Of a DNA stretch of 64,000 nucleotides, positions 38,001-47,010 are shown piece by piece. The stretch covers positions 16,190,162 through 16,254,161 of the forward strand of contig NC_089749.1 in the NCBI RefSeq assembly GCF_040412425.1, given 5' to 3'. This DNA is from Macrobrachium rosenbergii (taxonomy: Eukaryota; Arthropoda; Malacostraca; Decapoda; Palaemonidae). Each line of letters begins with the position of its first letter. The stretch's first letter is position 1. The notes under the pieces were generated by a model. That model was not told the DNA's origin and did no database searches. It saw only the letters and a program-made list of their open reading frames with translations. Both the position numbers and the translations under genes were made by a program.

Positions 38001-41000
38001 TTACTGTATATAGCAAGAATCTTAATTTTGTTCAGTGTGGTACAGGCTTGTTTTGTCCAGAGGTCCCCAAATTCTCAATCTGGCTTAGATGGATTTCACA
38101 TACATGTACAATATTTGTTGACAAGGTATGGGATCAAGTAATACAATAGGGGATTAAACAAATTTAGAAATAGCTGCAATTACTATGATAGATCATGTAT
38201 ATAATCCTATTGGTGATTATATATCATTGATACCCATTATAATCAATAAATGGCAGAATATATGGAATAATGAACCTGATCATAACAAATTTAAACATTT
38301 CAATGCCCAGTGTTGGAATATGGAATTCATCATATCAAAAGGAACTACACACACAAGCAGTTTTGACTTGTCTTAGATCAGTCATTCTTGTTTGACCAGT
38401 GGATACTTGATGAATAGCCCACATATCCAGTCCCCATATGTAAAGAATGAAAAGTAACACTAAAACACCTAACAGTTAGACATTTTGTGAAGTTTTGGAA
38501 ACAAATCAGTTCAAGAAATTTTGTCAGAATCTCTCCATCATTTTTAGTTCACCTATATTTTGCATACCAGAGATATTGCAGATTATCACCTGCTAGATCA
38601 TTATTTACAACCTTGATAAATATCTAATTGATGTAGAATTTTAAACTTTAGTAAAGAAGTTTGTGCTTAATTTTATGTCCTTTAAAGGGTGTACGGCGAG
38701 GTCAGGGATTAATTTTGAGTGACGGGGTGTTCAAACTTCTGCAGGTGTTACCTCTTGCATACAAAATTTCAATTGAATTGGATGAAAACTTTTTAACGAA
38801 TATTTTTCTTTTAAACATAACATTTTTTGTTTTTTTAAAGTACATCTCCTTCATTATTTATCATTCAATTTAAAAACAAAAGTTAGTAATATGTGATGTA
38901 TGCTATTTTAAAAATATTTTAAAAAGTGCAATAAAAAAATACCATAAAATTATATATTAAATCTTGGTAAAAAAAAAATTTTTATTTATAAATTTGCCGA
39001 TGTGTTCTCTCACTATCTTTGTCCATTCATTTTTTGGGTTGAATGTAAAAAATGCAGTTAGTTTTGCTAACCATTTATTTGCTTTTATTTAAAGTTTCTT
39101 GGAAAAAGCCTACTTGGCACTTGTTCCCTCTCTTTTATAAAGAGATATTTATTCCCTCTAAAAAAACACTTATCACTTAAGAAAATAGTTTATCATATAT
39201 TATTTTGTTTTATAATGCCACTAATTTTTATGTCCTTGATGTTCTTTGCTTTCTTGAATGATATCTTGAACTTGCTGCAATGATATCATGTTCCAATCTT
39301 TATGACCGTGCTATCACCAATTTATTGAGTCCCTTAAGTCACTCCTAAACATAACTGTTTGTTGTTAATCAGATTTTCTTTTTCAAGGCCATAATGAAAA
39401 TTTAATCCTCTTTCCAGAACGTAGTTTATGCATTCTTCCTTGAGCACTGGATATGGAGTGCCACTAAAAAGTGCCCTGATCTGGCTTTATAGTTCCCTTA
39501 GCTTTGGGCACCAGCAGCTTCAATATCTCCAGAAGCTACGAGGGAAATGCTTTCCTTTCTCCTCATCATCAGATAACAAAACTGCAGTGCTTATGATATA
39601 ATATTTGCAAGGGAATAATAGATTTCCAAGGCTAAACTTGGCATTTTACCCAATATTAAACTATTAAAAGATAAGATGAAGCCTAAACTTTTTCTGGCAT
39701 GTTGGTAATATATATATACACAATTGACGCCAAAAGTCCGAGGAAGTGTTGCTTAACAAATTTATAATGTAGTCTGGGAAAGCGTTGCCATCTCTATCAG
39801 GTTGTCAAGAATGAATGCAAAATGAAATTTAACCAGACCTTTAACACTTGCTGAAATTGGCCCCTTTAAACCGTTTAAAAGGCTGGAAAAGAGATCTGTG
39901 GAAATGGAACAATTTTGGATATCACATTAGATTTTCACAATGATATTTAACAATTTAATGTGTCTCAATCTAAAACTGATCTGGCATAGTAGCTGGGCAT
40001 TGAAAATTTCTTTTCTAGAAATGCACTGGGGAAAAAAATATTAAGCTAATGAAGCCTGTGTGGGCTTTTAAGGTGGTTGTCCAGGAGGTATGTTATACTG
40101 AAGAGAATGGAACTCATGAAAAGCAGTCCAGCTGAAATGGGAAAAAATGGAAGGTTCCTGTTATACTAAGACATGCTCATGAAAAGCAGTCCTGAAATAT
40201 ATCATGCTTTATCAGGCAGCCGTATTTCTTCTCAAGTAAGCTACTGTGCAGAGAATGGATTTCATATTCTCCCATTAGTGGGATGAAAACAGTGCTTGGT
40301 AAATGATTATTCAGTGGAGTGTTGTTTTTGATATGGTGTGTAAAAAAAATCCCCTTGTTGTTCTGCAAATAGAATTCTTTCTTTAATTACAGTTTTCTTC
40401 ATTTTTTTTTAACTAACTAAACAAAGACAACATTGAGGGACTGATTGTCTCCCTTTATAAGTTTAATTAGTCAGTGACTGATGAAGAATAACCATTTAAT
40501 CCAGGATTGAGAAATGTTTCTAATTTATTATTTTGTCATTGAAGCTGAGTTAGTATAAAATATTTGATTAACAGACTGTTTTTCTTGATAACACTTATTC
40601 TTTGACAATAAAATAAGCATGTTTTGAAGATTGTGATAAATTTTAATGGTTCCATACCATTTTGTTGGCAAAGCTGAAGTAGTTTCTGATGCTGAAAAGT
40701 AATGTTTTATCAGTGTAATTTTACTAACACCTTCAAAGTCACTTCTGGTCAGTATGCTAATTATGTCGAAACATCAGGAAAATACTGTATGTTGACATGA
40801 GAATTTGAAGTTTGCACTATAGTTTGAAACCCTGTGTTGTTGTTATCAATAGTGAGATTAATCACTCAGTGCATTTCATTATCTCCTCCACTTTTCTATT
40901 ATGTGCACCAAACTTGCTAGAAAAATACTTTTCTTTCATGCAAGATTATCTTATTTTTGATTGTTGTAGGGCACTTTCTGTTGGCATTCAACTTTTTTGG

Positions 41001-41668
41001 TGTGACATCCAAAGTTGCAACTCACTGGTAATTGTACAAATAACCTTTAGTTGTATTTCAAACATTTATTTGTTGGACAAGAATACATTTTGTATTCCAA
41101 GAAACACAGTTGCAACATTGTGCTGTAAACCAAAGTAGGTATCATTGCAAATAGAATGCCTATGTAGAGCAATTCAGTATGTCACCTTCGAGTGCATAGT
41201 GCTTGTGTATATAAACTTTGCTCATAGCTTGAATATTGGGCCCTCTCAGGAGCAGGTATGGCTGAAGATGGTTCCTTCATTGGTCAGTACGGCCGGAAGA
41301 AAGGCGAAACAACATCCAATGCATTTGCTACCCTAGTTTGATGATGTTAAAGTGTACCTGCATTGTTACATGTAAGCTTATTTAATATTTCTGTTTTCTT
41401 GAATTTCCAAAGGTAAATATATTTTACATATTCATTTTTGATTGTTATACACTGTTAAAAATAGATTTCCATTAGTGTCAGTTGTAGGATACATTTATCT
41501 TGAGAAGATTTATTTTACCAGAAAATCCTAATAGTTAAAACTGGAATACTACTTGCAGGAAGGTTCACAGAAGATGGCTCATTTATTGGCCAATATGGAG
41601 GTGCAACTGGAAAGAGGAAGCCAACTGCAGAGGACAAGTCTCCATCAGCTGTTGCCACCTTTGTTTAA
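21759..41668 (+). CDS. Nrg: Neuroglian (L1-family cell adhesion molecule), whole coding span, 20 coding exons with two alternative last exons
   Basis: Type I membrane adhesion protein of the L1/neurofascin/neuroglian family. It mediates neuron-neuron and neuron-glia adhesion, and its tail anchors to ankyrin and spectrin. Exons are 21759-21973, 23559-23674, 24376-24569, 25537-25838, 26009-26208, 26354-26629, 27187-27364, 27948-28106, 28347-28561, 29040-29227, 29378-29557, 29723-29960, 30906-31024, 31735-31924, 33520-33773, 33956-34137, 34251-34422, 36466-36677, 36894-36991, then 41256-41341 or 41559-41668. Every junction has AG/GT sites and a continuous reading frame. The total is 3774 or 3798 nt, that is 1257 or 1265 residues, close to the fly protein (about 1240-1300). 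Domains: signal peptide; six Ig domains (Cys pairs 63/115, 159/215, 271/323, 366/416, 459/506, 548/600); five fibronectin III domains (about 619-1122); membrane span about 1142-1163; cytoplasmic tail with the juxtamembrane KRNRGGKY motif, the SDTDSMAEYGDGDT block and FIGQY. Family-typical motifs such as VPYKNP and YSGED-like GWSGED set it apart from contactins and Dscam. A 5' noncoding exon is implied but not located. Confidence 0.96.
22095..22335 (+). mobile_element. tRNA-like SINE copy in Nrg intron 1
   Basis: GAGTTCAACTCCC at 22130-22142 resembles a polymerase III B box, and CAGCTCAGTGGTCTGG near 22313 resembles an A box. Between them is a body with TTCTGGTGATAGAAATTAAT, AATAAGCTGTAG and CTAATCCTTCGGGCCAGCC. 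I recall this body from decapod SINEs. Insertion ends are not resolved. Confidence 0.6.
22338..22640 (-). repeat. SINE-like dispersed repeat, copy 3 (reverse) in Nrg intron 1
   Basis: Its reverse complement has the same blocks as 2085-2390: GGTAGTGTCGTCAGTGCA, GCGGTGCACTGTAGG, GGTTCTTTGCAG, CAGCGCTGAATGACGTCA and GGTCCCAGTGCTTGGCC. It abuts the tRNA-like SINE at 22335 through a poly-T/poly-A junction. Confidence 0.82.
22996..23080. repeat. (AAT)n/(ATT)n palindrome in Nrg intron 1
   Basis: (TAA)n runs directly into (TTA)n at about 23025, so one arm is the reverse complement of the other. It can form a cruciform. Confidence 0.93.
23559..23674 (+). CDS. Nrg: Nrg coding exon 2: central Ig1 (residues 72-111)
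   Basis: Follows TTCACAG and ends before GTATGT. It encodes the Ig1 core tryptophan (YRWIKNGKDFDW) and the strand before the second cysteine (GTLVITSPRDEDLG). It completes the split Lys codon of exon 1. Confidence 0.93.
24376..24569 (+). CDS. Nrg: Nrg coding exon 3: end of Ig1, start of Ig2 (residues 111-175)
   Basis: Starts after CTTCACAG and ends in a GTAAGA donor. It carries the second Ig1 cysteine (GQYQCFATNEMGTA, residue 115), the Ig1-Ig2 linker, the first Ig2 cysteine (LKCQPPDGYP, 159) and the Ig2 tryptophan (YVYWM). It ends in phase 0. Confidence 0.94.
24792..25000 (+). pseudogene. Decayed LINE reverse-transcriptase C-terminal fragment in Nrg intron 3
   Basis: Reads LKSQRLKWFGYVMRRDEQQR, then a stop, then FYEDLHQIGIL in the same frame. 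The WFGxVMRRDE block is typical of the C-terminal part of non-LTR retrotransposon polyproteins in invertebrates. The TAG near 24907 and a later TGA mark it as dead. Confidence 0.7.
25537..25838 (+). CDS. Nrg: Nrg coding exon 4: rest of Ig2, start of Ig3 (residues 176-276)
   Basis: Acceptor TTTGCAG, donor GTAAGT. It holds the second Ig2 cysteine (FTYACSATS, 215) and the first Ig3 cysteine (LQLWCIFSG, 271), with N-glycosylation sequons at 185 (NSS) and 201 (NVT). In L1 proteins, Ig1-4 fold as a horseshoe that mediates homophilic binding. Confidence 0.95.
26009..26208 (+). CDS. Nrg: Nrg coding exon 5: rest of Ig3 (residues 276-343)
   Basis: Acceptor TTTTTTGCAG, donor GTAATT. It contains the Ig3 tryptophan (EMRWKKSNN) and the DEGQYECEAS motif with the second cysteine at 323, followed by the conserved NGVG turn. 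Confidence 0.94.
26354..26629 (+). CDS. Nrg: Nrg coding exon 6: Ig4 (residues 343-435)
   Basis: One exon encodes a whole Ig domain: first Cys in FYCEAGGRPPP (366), Trp in QTWIYNG, second Cys in DTGNYGCNATN (416). Acceptor TTTTCAG, donor GTAAGT. Sequons are NLT and NAT. The minus-strand open frame over this exon is a shadow. Confidence 0.95.
27187..27364 (+). CDS. Nrg: Nrg coding exon 7: start of Ig5 (residues 435-494)
   Basis: Acceptor TTTTCCAG, donor GTGAGT. It encodes PPEIRVPPSDV, the first Ig5 cysteine (NMTCRVFGAPKP, 459, with an NMT sequon) and the tryptophan ITWIRDG. Confidence 0.94.
27948..28106 (+). CDS. Nrg: Nrg coding exon 8: end of Ig5, start of Ig6 (residues 494-547)
   Basis: Acceptor CTTTTCAG, donor GTATTA (non-ideal but in phase). 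It encodes DVTFTDAGNYICFAENKFG with the second Ig5 cysteine at 506, then the Ig5-Ig6 linker and AGQTATF of Ig6. Confidence 0.92.
28347..28561 (+). CDS. Nrg: Nrg coding exon 9: Ig6 (residues 547-619)
   Basis: Acceptor TTTACAG, donor GTAAAG. It completes Arg547 and gives the first Ig6 cysteine (RCNAV, 548), the tryptophan IEWLTDG and the second cysteine (SGVYTCVAST, 600). It ends at the Ig6-FN1 boundary (ATLIVQ). Confidence 0.94.
29040..29227 (+). CDS. Nrg: Nrg coding exon 10: first half of FN3-1 (residues 619-681)
   Basis: Begins DVPNPPVLLPVACN, the usual proline-rich start of the first fibronectin III repeat, and continues with VEWQPMGDNRAPILGY. Acceptor TTTTATAG, donor GTAAGT, ends in phase 0. 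Confidence 0.94.
29378..29557 (+). CDS. Nrg: Nrg coding exon 11: end of FN3-1, start of FN3-2 (residues 682-741)
   Basis: Carries the FN3 tyrosine-corner signature (PWANYTFRVIARNKIG) and the neuroglian-typical linker CTTPQDVPYKNPDGVEG, then LVIKWS of FN3-2. Acceptor TTTTCAG, donor GTAAGT, phase 0 at both ends. Confidence 0.95.
29723..29960 (+). CDS. Nrg: Nrg coding exon 12: FN3-2 (residues 742-821)
   Basis: PMPEIDHNGPGFKYRV is close to the PMPEIEHNAP motif known in insect neuroglian. It ends with EYEGWSGEDG, the conserved end of FN3-2. Acceptor TATTTCAG, donor GTAAGA. Confidence 0.96.
30228..30564. mobile_element. Tigger/pogo-type MITE in Nrg intron 12
   Basis: Ends CAGTAAACCCCCTGTATT and, in reverse complement, CATAAACCCCCCCGTATT. 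Both are flanked by TA, the expected target duplication. Inside, ATTCGTGG, CATTCGCGG and TTTTTACCTATTCAAGGGGG are typical of these non-autonomous elements. 337 bp, no coding capacity. Confidence 0.82.
30906..31024 (+). CDS. Nrg: Nrg coding exon 13: first half of FN3-3 (residues 821-860)
   Basis: VPNEAPTNLTLVEL followed by LLSWNPVSPESVRGHFKGYK, a standard FN3 B/C strand pattern. Acceptor CGTTGCAG, donor GTAGTT (weak), phase 0 at the 3' end. Confidence 0.93.
31735..31924 (+). CDS. Nrg: Nrg coding exon 14: second half of FN3-3 (residues 861-924)
   Basis: IQTWTENESEEKARDIIV through FVRVLVFNGAYDGPPSE and FVTPEG. Acceptor TTTTTCAG, donor GTAAGT. The codon split with exon 15 gives Lys924. Confidence 0.93.
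32096..32400 (+). repeat. Tandem/near-tandem duplication in Nrg intron 14
   Basis: TTTTGTTGTTGTCAGTCGTG and the following GGACTATAAAGGGTGTGACC, with about 55 bp more, occur at 32096 and 32288, about 190 bp apart. GACGAATTTTGTT starts a third, broken copy near 32374. Confidence 0.85.
33520..33773 (+). CDS. Nrg: Nrg coding exon 15: FN3-4 (residues 924-1008)
   Basis: PGPVDSLDAIPMGSSAFF, then IWKKPKQPNGILTGYHIYY and KYRITIRAATE, very close to the insect FN3-4. The donor is a poor GTTGGT at 33774, chosen because the next exon begins with the conserved MGQG and the phase fits. Reading on adds about 22 residues before a stop. Confidence 0.92.
33956..34137 (+). CDS. Nrg: Nrg coding exon 16: end of FN3-4, start of FN3-5 (residues 1009-1069)
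   Basis: MGQGFPYYIERTTRS closes FN3-4, and PGKPSFIWQHIS through IKITWIPNTETNPGSHF opens FN3-5. Acceptor TTTTTCAG, donor GTGAGT. Confidence 0.93.
34251..34422 (+). CDS. Nrg: Nrg coding exon 17: end of FN3-5 (residues 1069-1126)
   Basis: YQDFTVLEGLEENQTYQV, then VVAVDGEFSTESDIEEIDT, matching the membrane-proximal FN3 repeat of neuroglian. Acceptor CTTTCAG, donor GTAAGT, ends in phase 0 at TSVG. Confidence 0.94.
34423..36465 (+). other. Nrg intron 17, no other feature seen
   Basis: About 2 kb of AT-rich sequence with the phrase TTTCTCTTTCTC repeated near 35580 and 35610. No exon with supporting phase and conservation is visible. Confidence 0.6.
36466..36677 (+). CDS. Nrg: Nrg coding exon 18: juxtamembrane stalk, transmembrane helix, start of cytoplasmic tail (residues 1127-1197)
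   Basis: A 22-residue hydrophobic helix (about 1142-1163, beginning WFIGMMLAIAF) is followed by KRNRGGKYAVHERE. In L1 proteins this basic juxtamembrane stretch acts as stop-transfer and binds FERM proteins. Acceptor CTTCCAG, donor GTAAGT. Confidence 0.96.
36894..36991 (+). CDS. Nrg: Nrg coding exon 19: conserved cytoplasmic block (residues 1197-1230)
   Basis: Encodes LDGAKRDSLGSDVKNP and the highly conserved ESDTDSMAEYGDGDT acidic block. The donor GTTAGT at 36992 leads to either of two last exons, both in matching phase. Confidence 0.94.
36992..41255 (+). other. Nrg intron 19, the long intron before the alternative last exons
   Basis: About 4.3 kb, AT-rich, with no microsatellites of the left-hand type and no recognisable repeat or exon. 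Its length and position suit regulated last-exon choice. Confidence 0.6.
41256..41341 (+). CDS. Nrg: Nrg alternative last exon a (proximal; Nrg167-like), stop at 41339-41341
   Basis: Spliced to exon 19 it gives GMAEDGSFIGQYGRKKG and ends ATLV-stop (28 codons with the stop). FIGQY (1237-1241) is the ankyrin-binding motif, switched off by tyrosine phosphorylation in the L1 family. The AEDGSFIGQYGRK context matches the non-neuronal last exon of fly neuroglian. The T-x-V end is a class I PDZ ligand. If there is no own poly(A) site, exon b would lie in this isoform's 3' UTR. Confidence 0.87.
41559..41668 (+). CDS. Nrg: Nrg alternative last exon b (distal; neuronal Nrg180-like), stop at 41666-41668
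   Basis: Acceptor ACTTGCAG. Spliced to exon 19 it gives GRFTEDGSFIGQYGGATGK and ends ATFV-stop (36 codons with the stop). The RFTEDGSFIGQY start matches the neuronal fly exon, whose inclusion depends on ELAV. The fly tail continues with a long Ala/Gly-rich stretch, while here it is a short Lys-rich segment. It keeps a PDZ-type T-x-V terminus. Confidence 0.9.
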
Positions 41669-44600
41669 AACCCGTTGGCAACCTTGCTTGTCTCTGAGCA
41701 GCCTATCCGTGCCCATAATTTAGACTTACTGCTTATGATTGTCCATTTGGCATATTACTAATTGAAATTTTGTGTATAGAAAAGGGAATTTATTTGAATG
41801 ATCATGTAGTGTGTGATTTCCTCATGATAAGCAGGTTTGGAGATAAAGATAGAATTTAATGAAGCATGGTTATGGTGATGCTTGCAGAGAAGATGGAAAA
41901 GGGTTAGTATATATCTTGAAGTGATAGTAGACTGAAGAAAACAATGCTATGATGCCTCATTGCATTGAGTAAATTATGAAAGAATAGATTCATTTAGACT
42001 TGGGGGCTTTTTCCAGAGAGAAGACTTCAGTGATATAGTGTAATAACCAATCAGTGAAATTTAAGCTAAGAGACACTTATAAAGAAACTGGACCATCCAA
42101 GTTCCTTAGTGATACAAGTTTTCCTTGAATATCCCCCCTTAGAGTAGTGTATGTATGTGGCCTTTGCTAAAGGCTTAAGAGATTTTTCTAAATCATAATG
42201 TATACATGTGAATTAAGAATGTTTTAATTTTTTTATTTATTTTTATTGGGGAATATACTGTGAAATTAGGTTTTGTTAATATTTTCTAGGTATCTTGTGC
42301 CAAAATGGCCACAGAAAGGACAGTTTTGCAATTCAGTTCTTATATATTTTGAAATTGTGAATATAGCTGTACTATATACAATTAACCAATAATTTTTTTA
42401 AATGCGTGAAAGTCCAAAGAAGTGTTTCAGTGGTTCTTGTGATTGAGACAGAGACTCTTTTAACATACAGTGAACCATCTGCCCACCCTTTGTGCTGATC
42501 AAAGTGTAAATTGAAGAATCTCATTACCTGGGAATGCCCAGTAAATTTTCCCTCACAGTTTAGAGCATTGTTGCAGATTATATATAGTTAACACTAAAAA
42601 AAGAAGTGTTCCTGTCAAGGAGAATTTAAAGTAAACATTTCTATATAGTAAACATTTCTATATAGCCTTCTGGCTTTGATGTAAGTGTTGCAATTAAGAT
42701 GTAAATGTGCCTATTGTCAGCTTCTGAATCACAATCAAGCATTGCTCGTGTTTCTTTCCAGATGCTGTAACTGGGACTGAATGACTTAAAATTTCTTTCA
42801 TGTAAATGGAAAAATCCCTGGTACTTTTGTACACAGACCTTTATTCCATTGAATGCTAATGCCAGGTACGAAATCATTCTTTGTCCCTCAAAATGCTGAT
42901 GTGAAACATTGGTGTGAATCTCATCTTAAGGAAATTTTTTGTTTGTCACGCAAAATTAACATGAATTGATTGTACTGTATAGATTAATCTCACAACAGAT
43001 GCACAAACATTATTGGATTGGGCAAAGCCATGTGAGGCTTGTACAGGATATATTGATTGAGCTGCCCAGGTTATACAGTAATATATTTAATGCTAATTAT
43101 CATTTCTTTTTTTATTTTAGCACATGTAAAACATTGATGCTCATAAAATAGATTCTTTGACAGGTTGTAATTTGGAATGATTGCTTGTTAAGAAATATAC
43201 AATGACTACAGTATATAGACATCAGATGTGATATGGTTTAGGTTAAGTAATAAGTGGATTTGTGTATATTATGGTTGAATAATGCTTGGCTGGTGATTTA
43301 AAATCTCATCATAATTAATGCAAGTGAATACAAATTTTTTGTCTACTTTACAAACCTAAAGTAGTGGAATTCAACTTTTGAATCATAGGATAAAAGGATA
43401 ACTTACAAATTGTAGCAAGTTTGTAAGGTTCAAACCTAGCAGAAATTTTAATTAAGTTTTAACATTTGTAACTGAAATGTTAAATTTCAATTGGTGTAAC
43501 TACATTTTTTTTACTTTTGAGCTATTGTGATTACCTAACATGTGTAAAAGGGAGTAAAGACAGGTGATTTTATTTATAATATAGCAGTGCTGTGTTTGAC
43601 ACTTAACAGACGCAGATGTTAAGGACATTACAAGATGTGTATTTAGTTGTATAGCCTGCTAGGATTCTTCTTTCAGAATGATGAGAGACTTTTTATTCAA
43701 ATTTGAGTCTATGGACAGTTGCTCAGTTTTGTGCATTATTTTTTTAAAGAATGCTTTTTGCCATGTTAGGTTGACTTGAAATAATTCAGCATTAAAGGGG
43801 TGATTGATGCCTTATTCAGCCATGAAATATTCTAGTCCATTCATTAATTATCTTTCCTGTCATATCAGATTGACGTAAAACCCAGAGTCAGTTTTGAACT
43901 TGTGGGTAGTGAATAATTTTATTCCCTGTTTATCATTTAAGCTGTCATCATGTTGGCATCAGTGTCAAGGAAAAATAGAGATTTGCCAATGTTGTATTAA
44001 TGTTTGTTATTTTTATACAAGTGATATTTTGTATTTTTCTTTGTAAGTGCTGATTTTTTTATTGTGTGACAGTTAAGTTCATTATTTAATCCATATGATA
44101 TATGGCAGTGAAATAAAATGTAGGTTGTGAGCAAAAATATTAATCATGTGGGCATAGTTCCCTACACAAGGTAGTTAATGTCCATTTAGAATTTGAGGAA
44201 GTGCCTGATTTTATTATGGTATATTATGTAGAGTTCAGAAAAATTTCACTAGTTCAGAACTAATTTTGAATTTTCTTTCAGCAAAACTGTTTTAATTTGG
44301 CTTACCTGAAATCATCATCATTGCACTTTATATACATACCTATGTATACCATATATGTAGGTGGTTCTTTCCATTTGAAGTATTGTAAATGTTCAACATA
44401 GTAATGAAAAAGGTAGGAAGTTGTATGAATGCCAGATTAAATGTGGCTGCTGCTGTCTAAAAAAGATGGATGGAGTGTGTAATTGCCTTCTGCATTTGTG
44501 TGATATTCATCATGGATTATAAGACTCCTCTGTTTTCCTGAATACTGCAGTGAAAGAGAAAAATTCATTAAGATGGAATTAGAGCCTTGGCAGTGGGTCG

Positions 44601-44850
44601 TAATCTGTGAGTTCATCATACATTGTAAAACAAAAAGGTTACAGTGATGGATAACACCAGTACAGTTCGATTTAAAATGTCATGAATTCTTAAGCTTTGT
44701 CAAAAATTAATTGATGAAATAATTGATGAAATGATACCCATCACTTAACTTTTCTTATGTTTACAATACTGCTGTAATTAGGATCGTCTTACATTATCAT
44801 CATCTAACTTGCAGATATGTCAAGCTTGTGGATGGAAGTAAAATAAAGTA
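41669..44850 (+). other. Probable Nrg 3' UTR region
   Basis: No coding signal on either strand. The AT-rich sequence has scattered AATAAA hexamers. I treat it as the neuroglian 3' untranslated region because no exon or repeat interrupts it until about 45.5 kb. The real end is not determined. Confidence 0.45.
44112..44117 (+). terminator. Candidate Nrg poly(A) signal AATAAA
   Basis: AATAAA followed within 10 nt by a GT-rich stretch (TGTAGGTTGTGAG), as expected for a cleavage site context. A second AATAAA at 44842-44847 is an alternative. Chosen only by motif. Confidence 0.3.
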
Positions 44851-45540
44851 AATGATTAAATTCTTGCCTTTTTTATAGAAATTCCTGTCCTCACGAGGAA
44901 AGTCTGTCCATCATACTTCAATGAAAAGTTAATTAATTTTTTTTTCTTCTAGTTATATGAAATAAATTTTTTCATGTAAACTGTAATATATCAAAATATT
45001 TGTCAGCATTGCAATTTTGGTGAACAGCCAATCACTGATGATTTCTTCAACCTAATCTAATGTTAGTAAAACAGAAACCCCCTAAACACAGGAGTTGGTT
45101 CCCTTCTGGTTTAACCTTGAAAATTATGTTTAATAGTAAACTCCATTTAATGTACATTTGAACATAAATATGTACCTAAGATGCATTTTTTTAAAATCAA
45201 CATTACAGCAAAATAATGATAACCTAAACTATTTACAGTAGAACTACAGTACTGTGAAGTAATAAAAATGTTTTAGTACATTACTCTATGTACACACACT
45301 CTCTTATGCCTGCTCTCATTTATCTGTGATACAATTTACTTGTAAAATAAACACTAAAATGTCACCAAATCAATTAAAAAAAATATCCAAAGATATGTAC
45401 ATAAAGGCAAATACTGTACACTGACTGCATGTCCATAAGAATGTTTCTGTATTTTCCATTACAACCAATTTTCAACAGAGGCGCATCAACTTAGGAGAGT
45501 TTTGTGGTCTGGCTTTCCACTGTGTAACTAAATATGATAA
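44851..45540. other. Intergenic, nothing seen
   Basis: AT-rich sequence after the putative Nrg 3' UTR, before the repeat block. Confidence 0.45.
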
Positions 45541-45870
45541 TTTTCATGATAAAATTAATTACTTGGATACAGTACTTACCTACTGTTAAAGTTAGCCTTA
45601 TCTTTGTGCCGTCTGGTGCGATCGGCATTTAAAAAAAATCAAAACTTGCTTGGCTAACCCAAGAGGACTGTCACTGTAGTCATCTGGTTTCCCAACAGAT
45701 GATACTGGAATGTGTTTACATTCGTGTCATATTTCTTCATGGCCACCCACTAAGATGTGGGGAGGCTGGGTAGGCTTCCACTTTAACTTGTAGGTAAGTA
45801 ACCAAATAATTGATTTTATCATGAGAGTATCATTATTTGGAATGAATCTTACCTACTGTTAAAGTTGGCT
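45541..45870 (+). repeat. Left inverted arm of repeat block, plus a nested small inverted repeat
   Basis: Contains CTTACCTACTGTTAAAGTTA, GGTGCGATCGGCATTTAAA and GACTGTCACTGTAGTCATCT, found as reverse complement at 50900-51075. TTCATGATAAAATTAATTA (45541) and its near reverse complement (45805-45825) also make this 290-bp part a MITE-like unit of its own. CTTACCTACTGTTAAAGTT recurs at 45850. Confidence 0.8.
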
Positions 45871-46599
45871 GACTACCACATTGAATAAGGATGAGTTAGT
45901 ACAGCCGGAGAAACAGGGTTCAGCCAAGCGAACTAAAAGCTTTTTTAAAAGGGGGAGAGAAGGTTTATCAACATTCCTGCCTGATGTGTGATCTTTACTC
46001 AAAGTACTGTCACTGGATGTTGGAACCACAACAGGGTGTGAGGTCCTCATAGCAAGACTTGTCAGAGGGTCCTTAGAGGGAAAAAGGACTCATATCTTGT
46101 AGAGTACTGGTGACTCTTGTGCCTGAGTCGAAAGGGCATAACCGAAAGTCCAAAACTAAAGACAACTACCACCATCGGATAAGGTGTGGTGTTCCTATGC
46201 ACCAAAAGTGTACCTTCATGCTCCCAAAATTCAATAGCAGGATTTCTAACAACTAACGATAAGATAGAAAGCAAGGTTACTACTATATCTGGTTCAGGAG
46301 AAAGTACCCCCACAGCAATGAAAGGACTAAGGGCTTAACACCTCGTGCTAAAATTGAACACACACAAATAATGAGGCAAAAAGTTATAACTTCCCTGAGC
46401 TGCAGGACAACCTTCTCTAGAAGAAGATTTTAAAGGAAATAAAGACGTGTTTACAGTACGGAAGCCAAGAGGATTATTTCCAAAATTGGTAAAAACTCAG
46501 GAATCAACTCTGTGTGCACAGACTTCACCATCTTGGACATGGGAGTGTTTGGCCTTCTAACACCACAGATAAATTATTAACTTCTCTTACAAGTTATGT

Positions 46600-47010
46600 C
46601 TATCCAGGTAAACCCTTGAGAGTTCTAACTGTATATAAGAAAGCCATTATTCCATTGCTGCCTAATTAGTTAAATTAGGTTCTGTCACAAATCTGGGAAG
46701 GGCTTTCAATTCTAAATTTTTTTCTCTAGGCAATGAAAGAAAAGAGAGAGGTTGCCACTAGGGCAAAGCCAAAGAACAAGAAAAGGCTTGAAGCTAACTA
46801 ATATAAACAAGAAAGGGCTTGAAGCTTACTAATATAAACTCTTAATAGTTCTAAACTGGACATAAAGACAGCCACTTCTTCATTGACTACCAAAGCAGAT
46901 AAATTAGGCACTGTAAAAAATACTGGGAAGGGCTTCCTACCTCTATATCTTTTCTGTAAGCAATGAAAGAAAAGCACAGAAAACTGCTTTGTGTACCTGA
47001 GATATTGGTA
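46600..47010 (+). repeat. About 210-bp direct duplication inside the repeat block
   Basis: TAGTTCTAA or GAGTTCTAACTG, then TTAGGYWCTGT, CTGGGAAGGGCTT and GCAATGAAAGAAAAG occurs twice. The joint has the further short tandem AGGCTTGAAGCTAACTAATA at 46786 and 46815. Confidence 0.8.
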
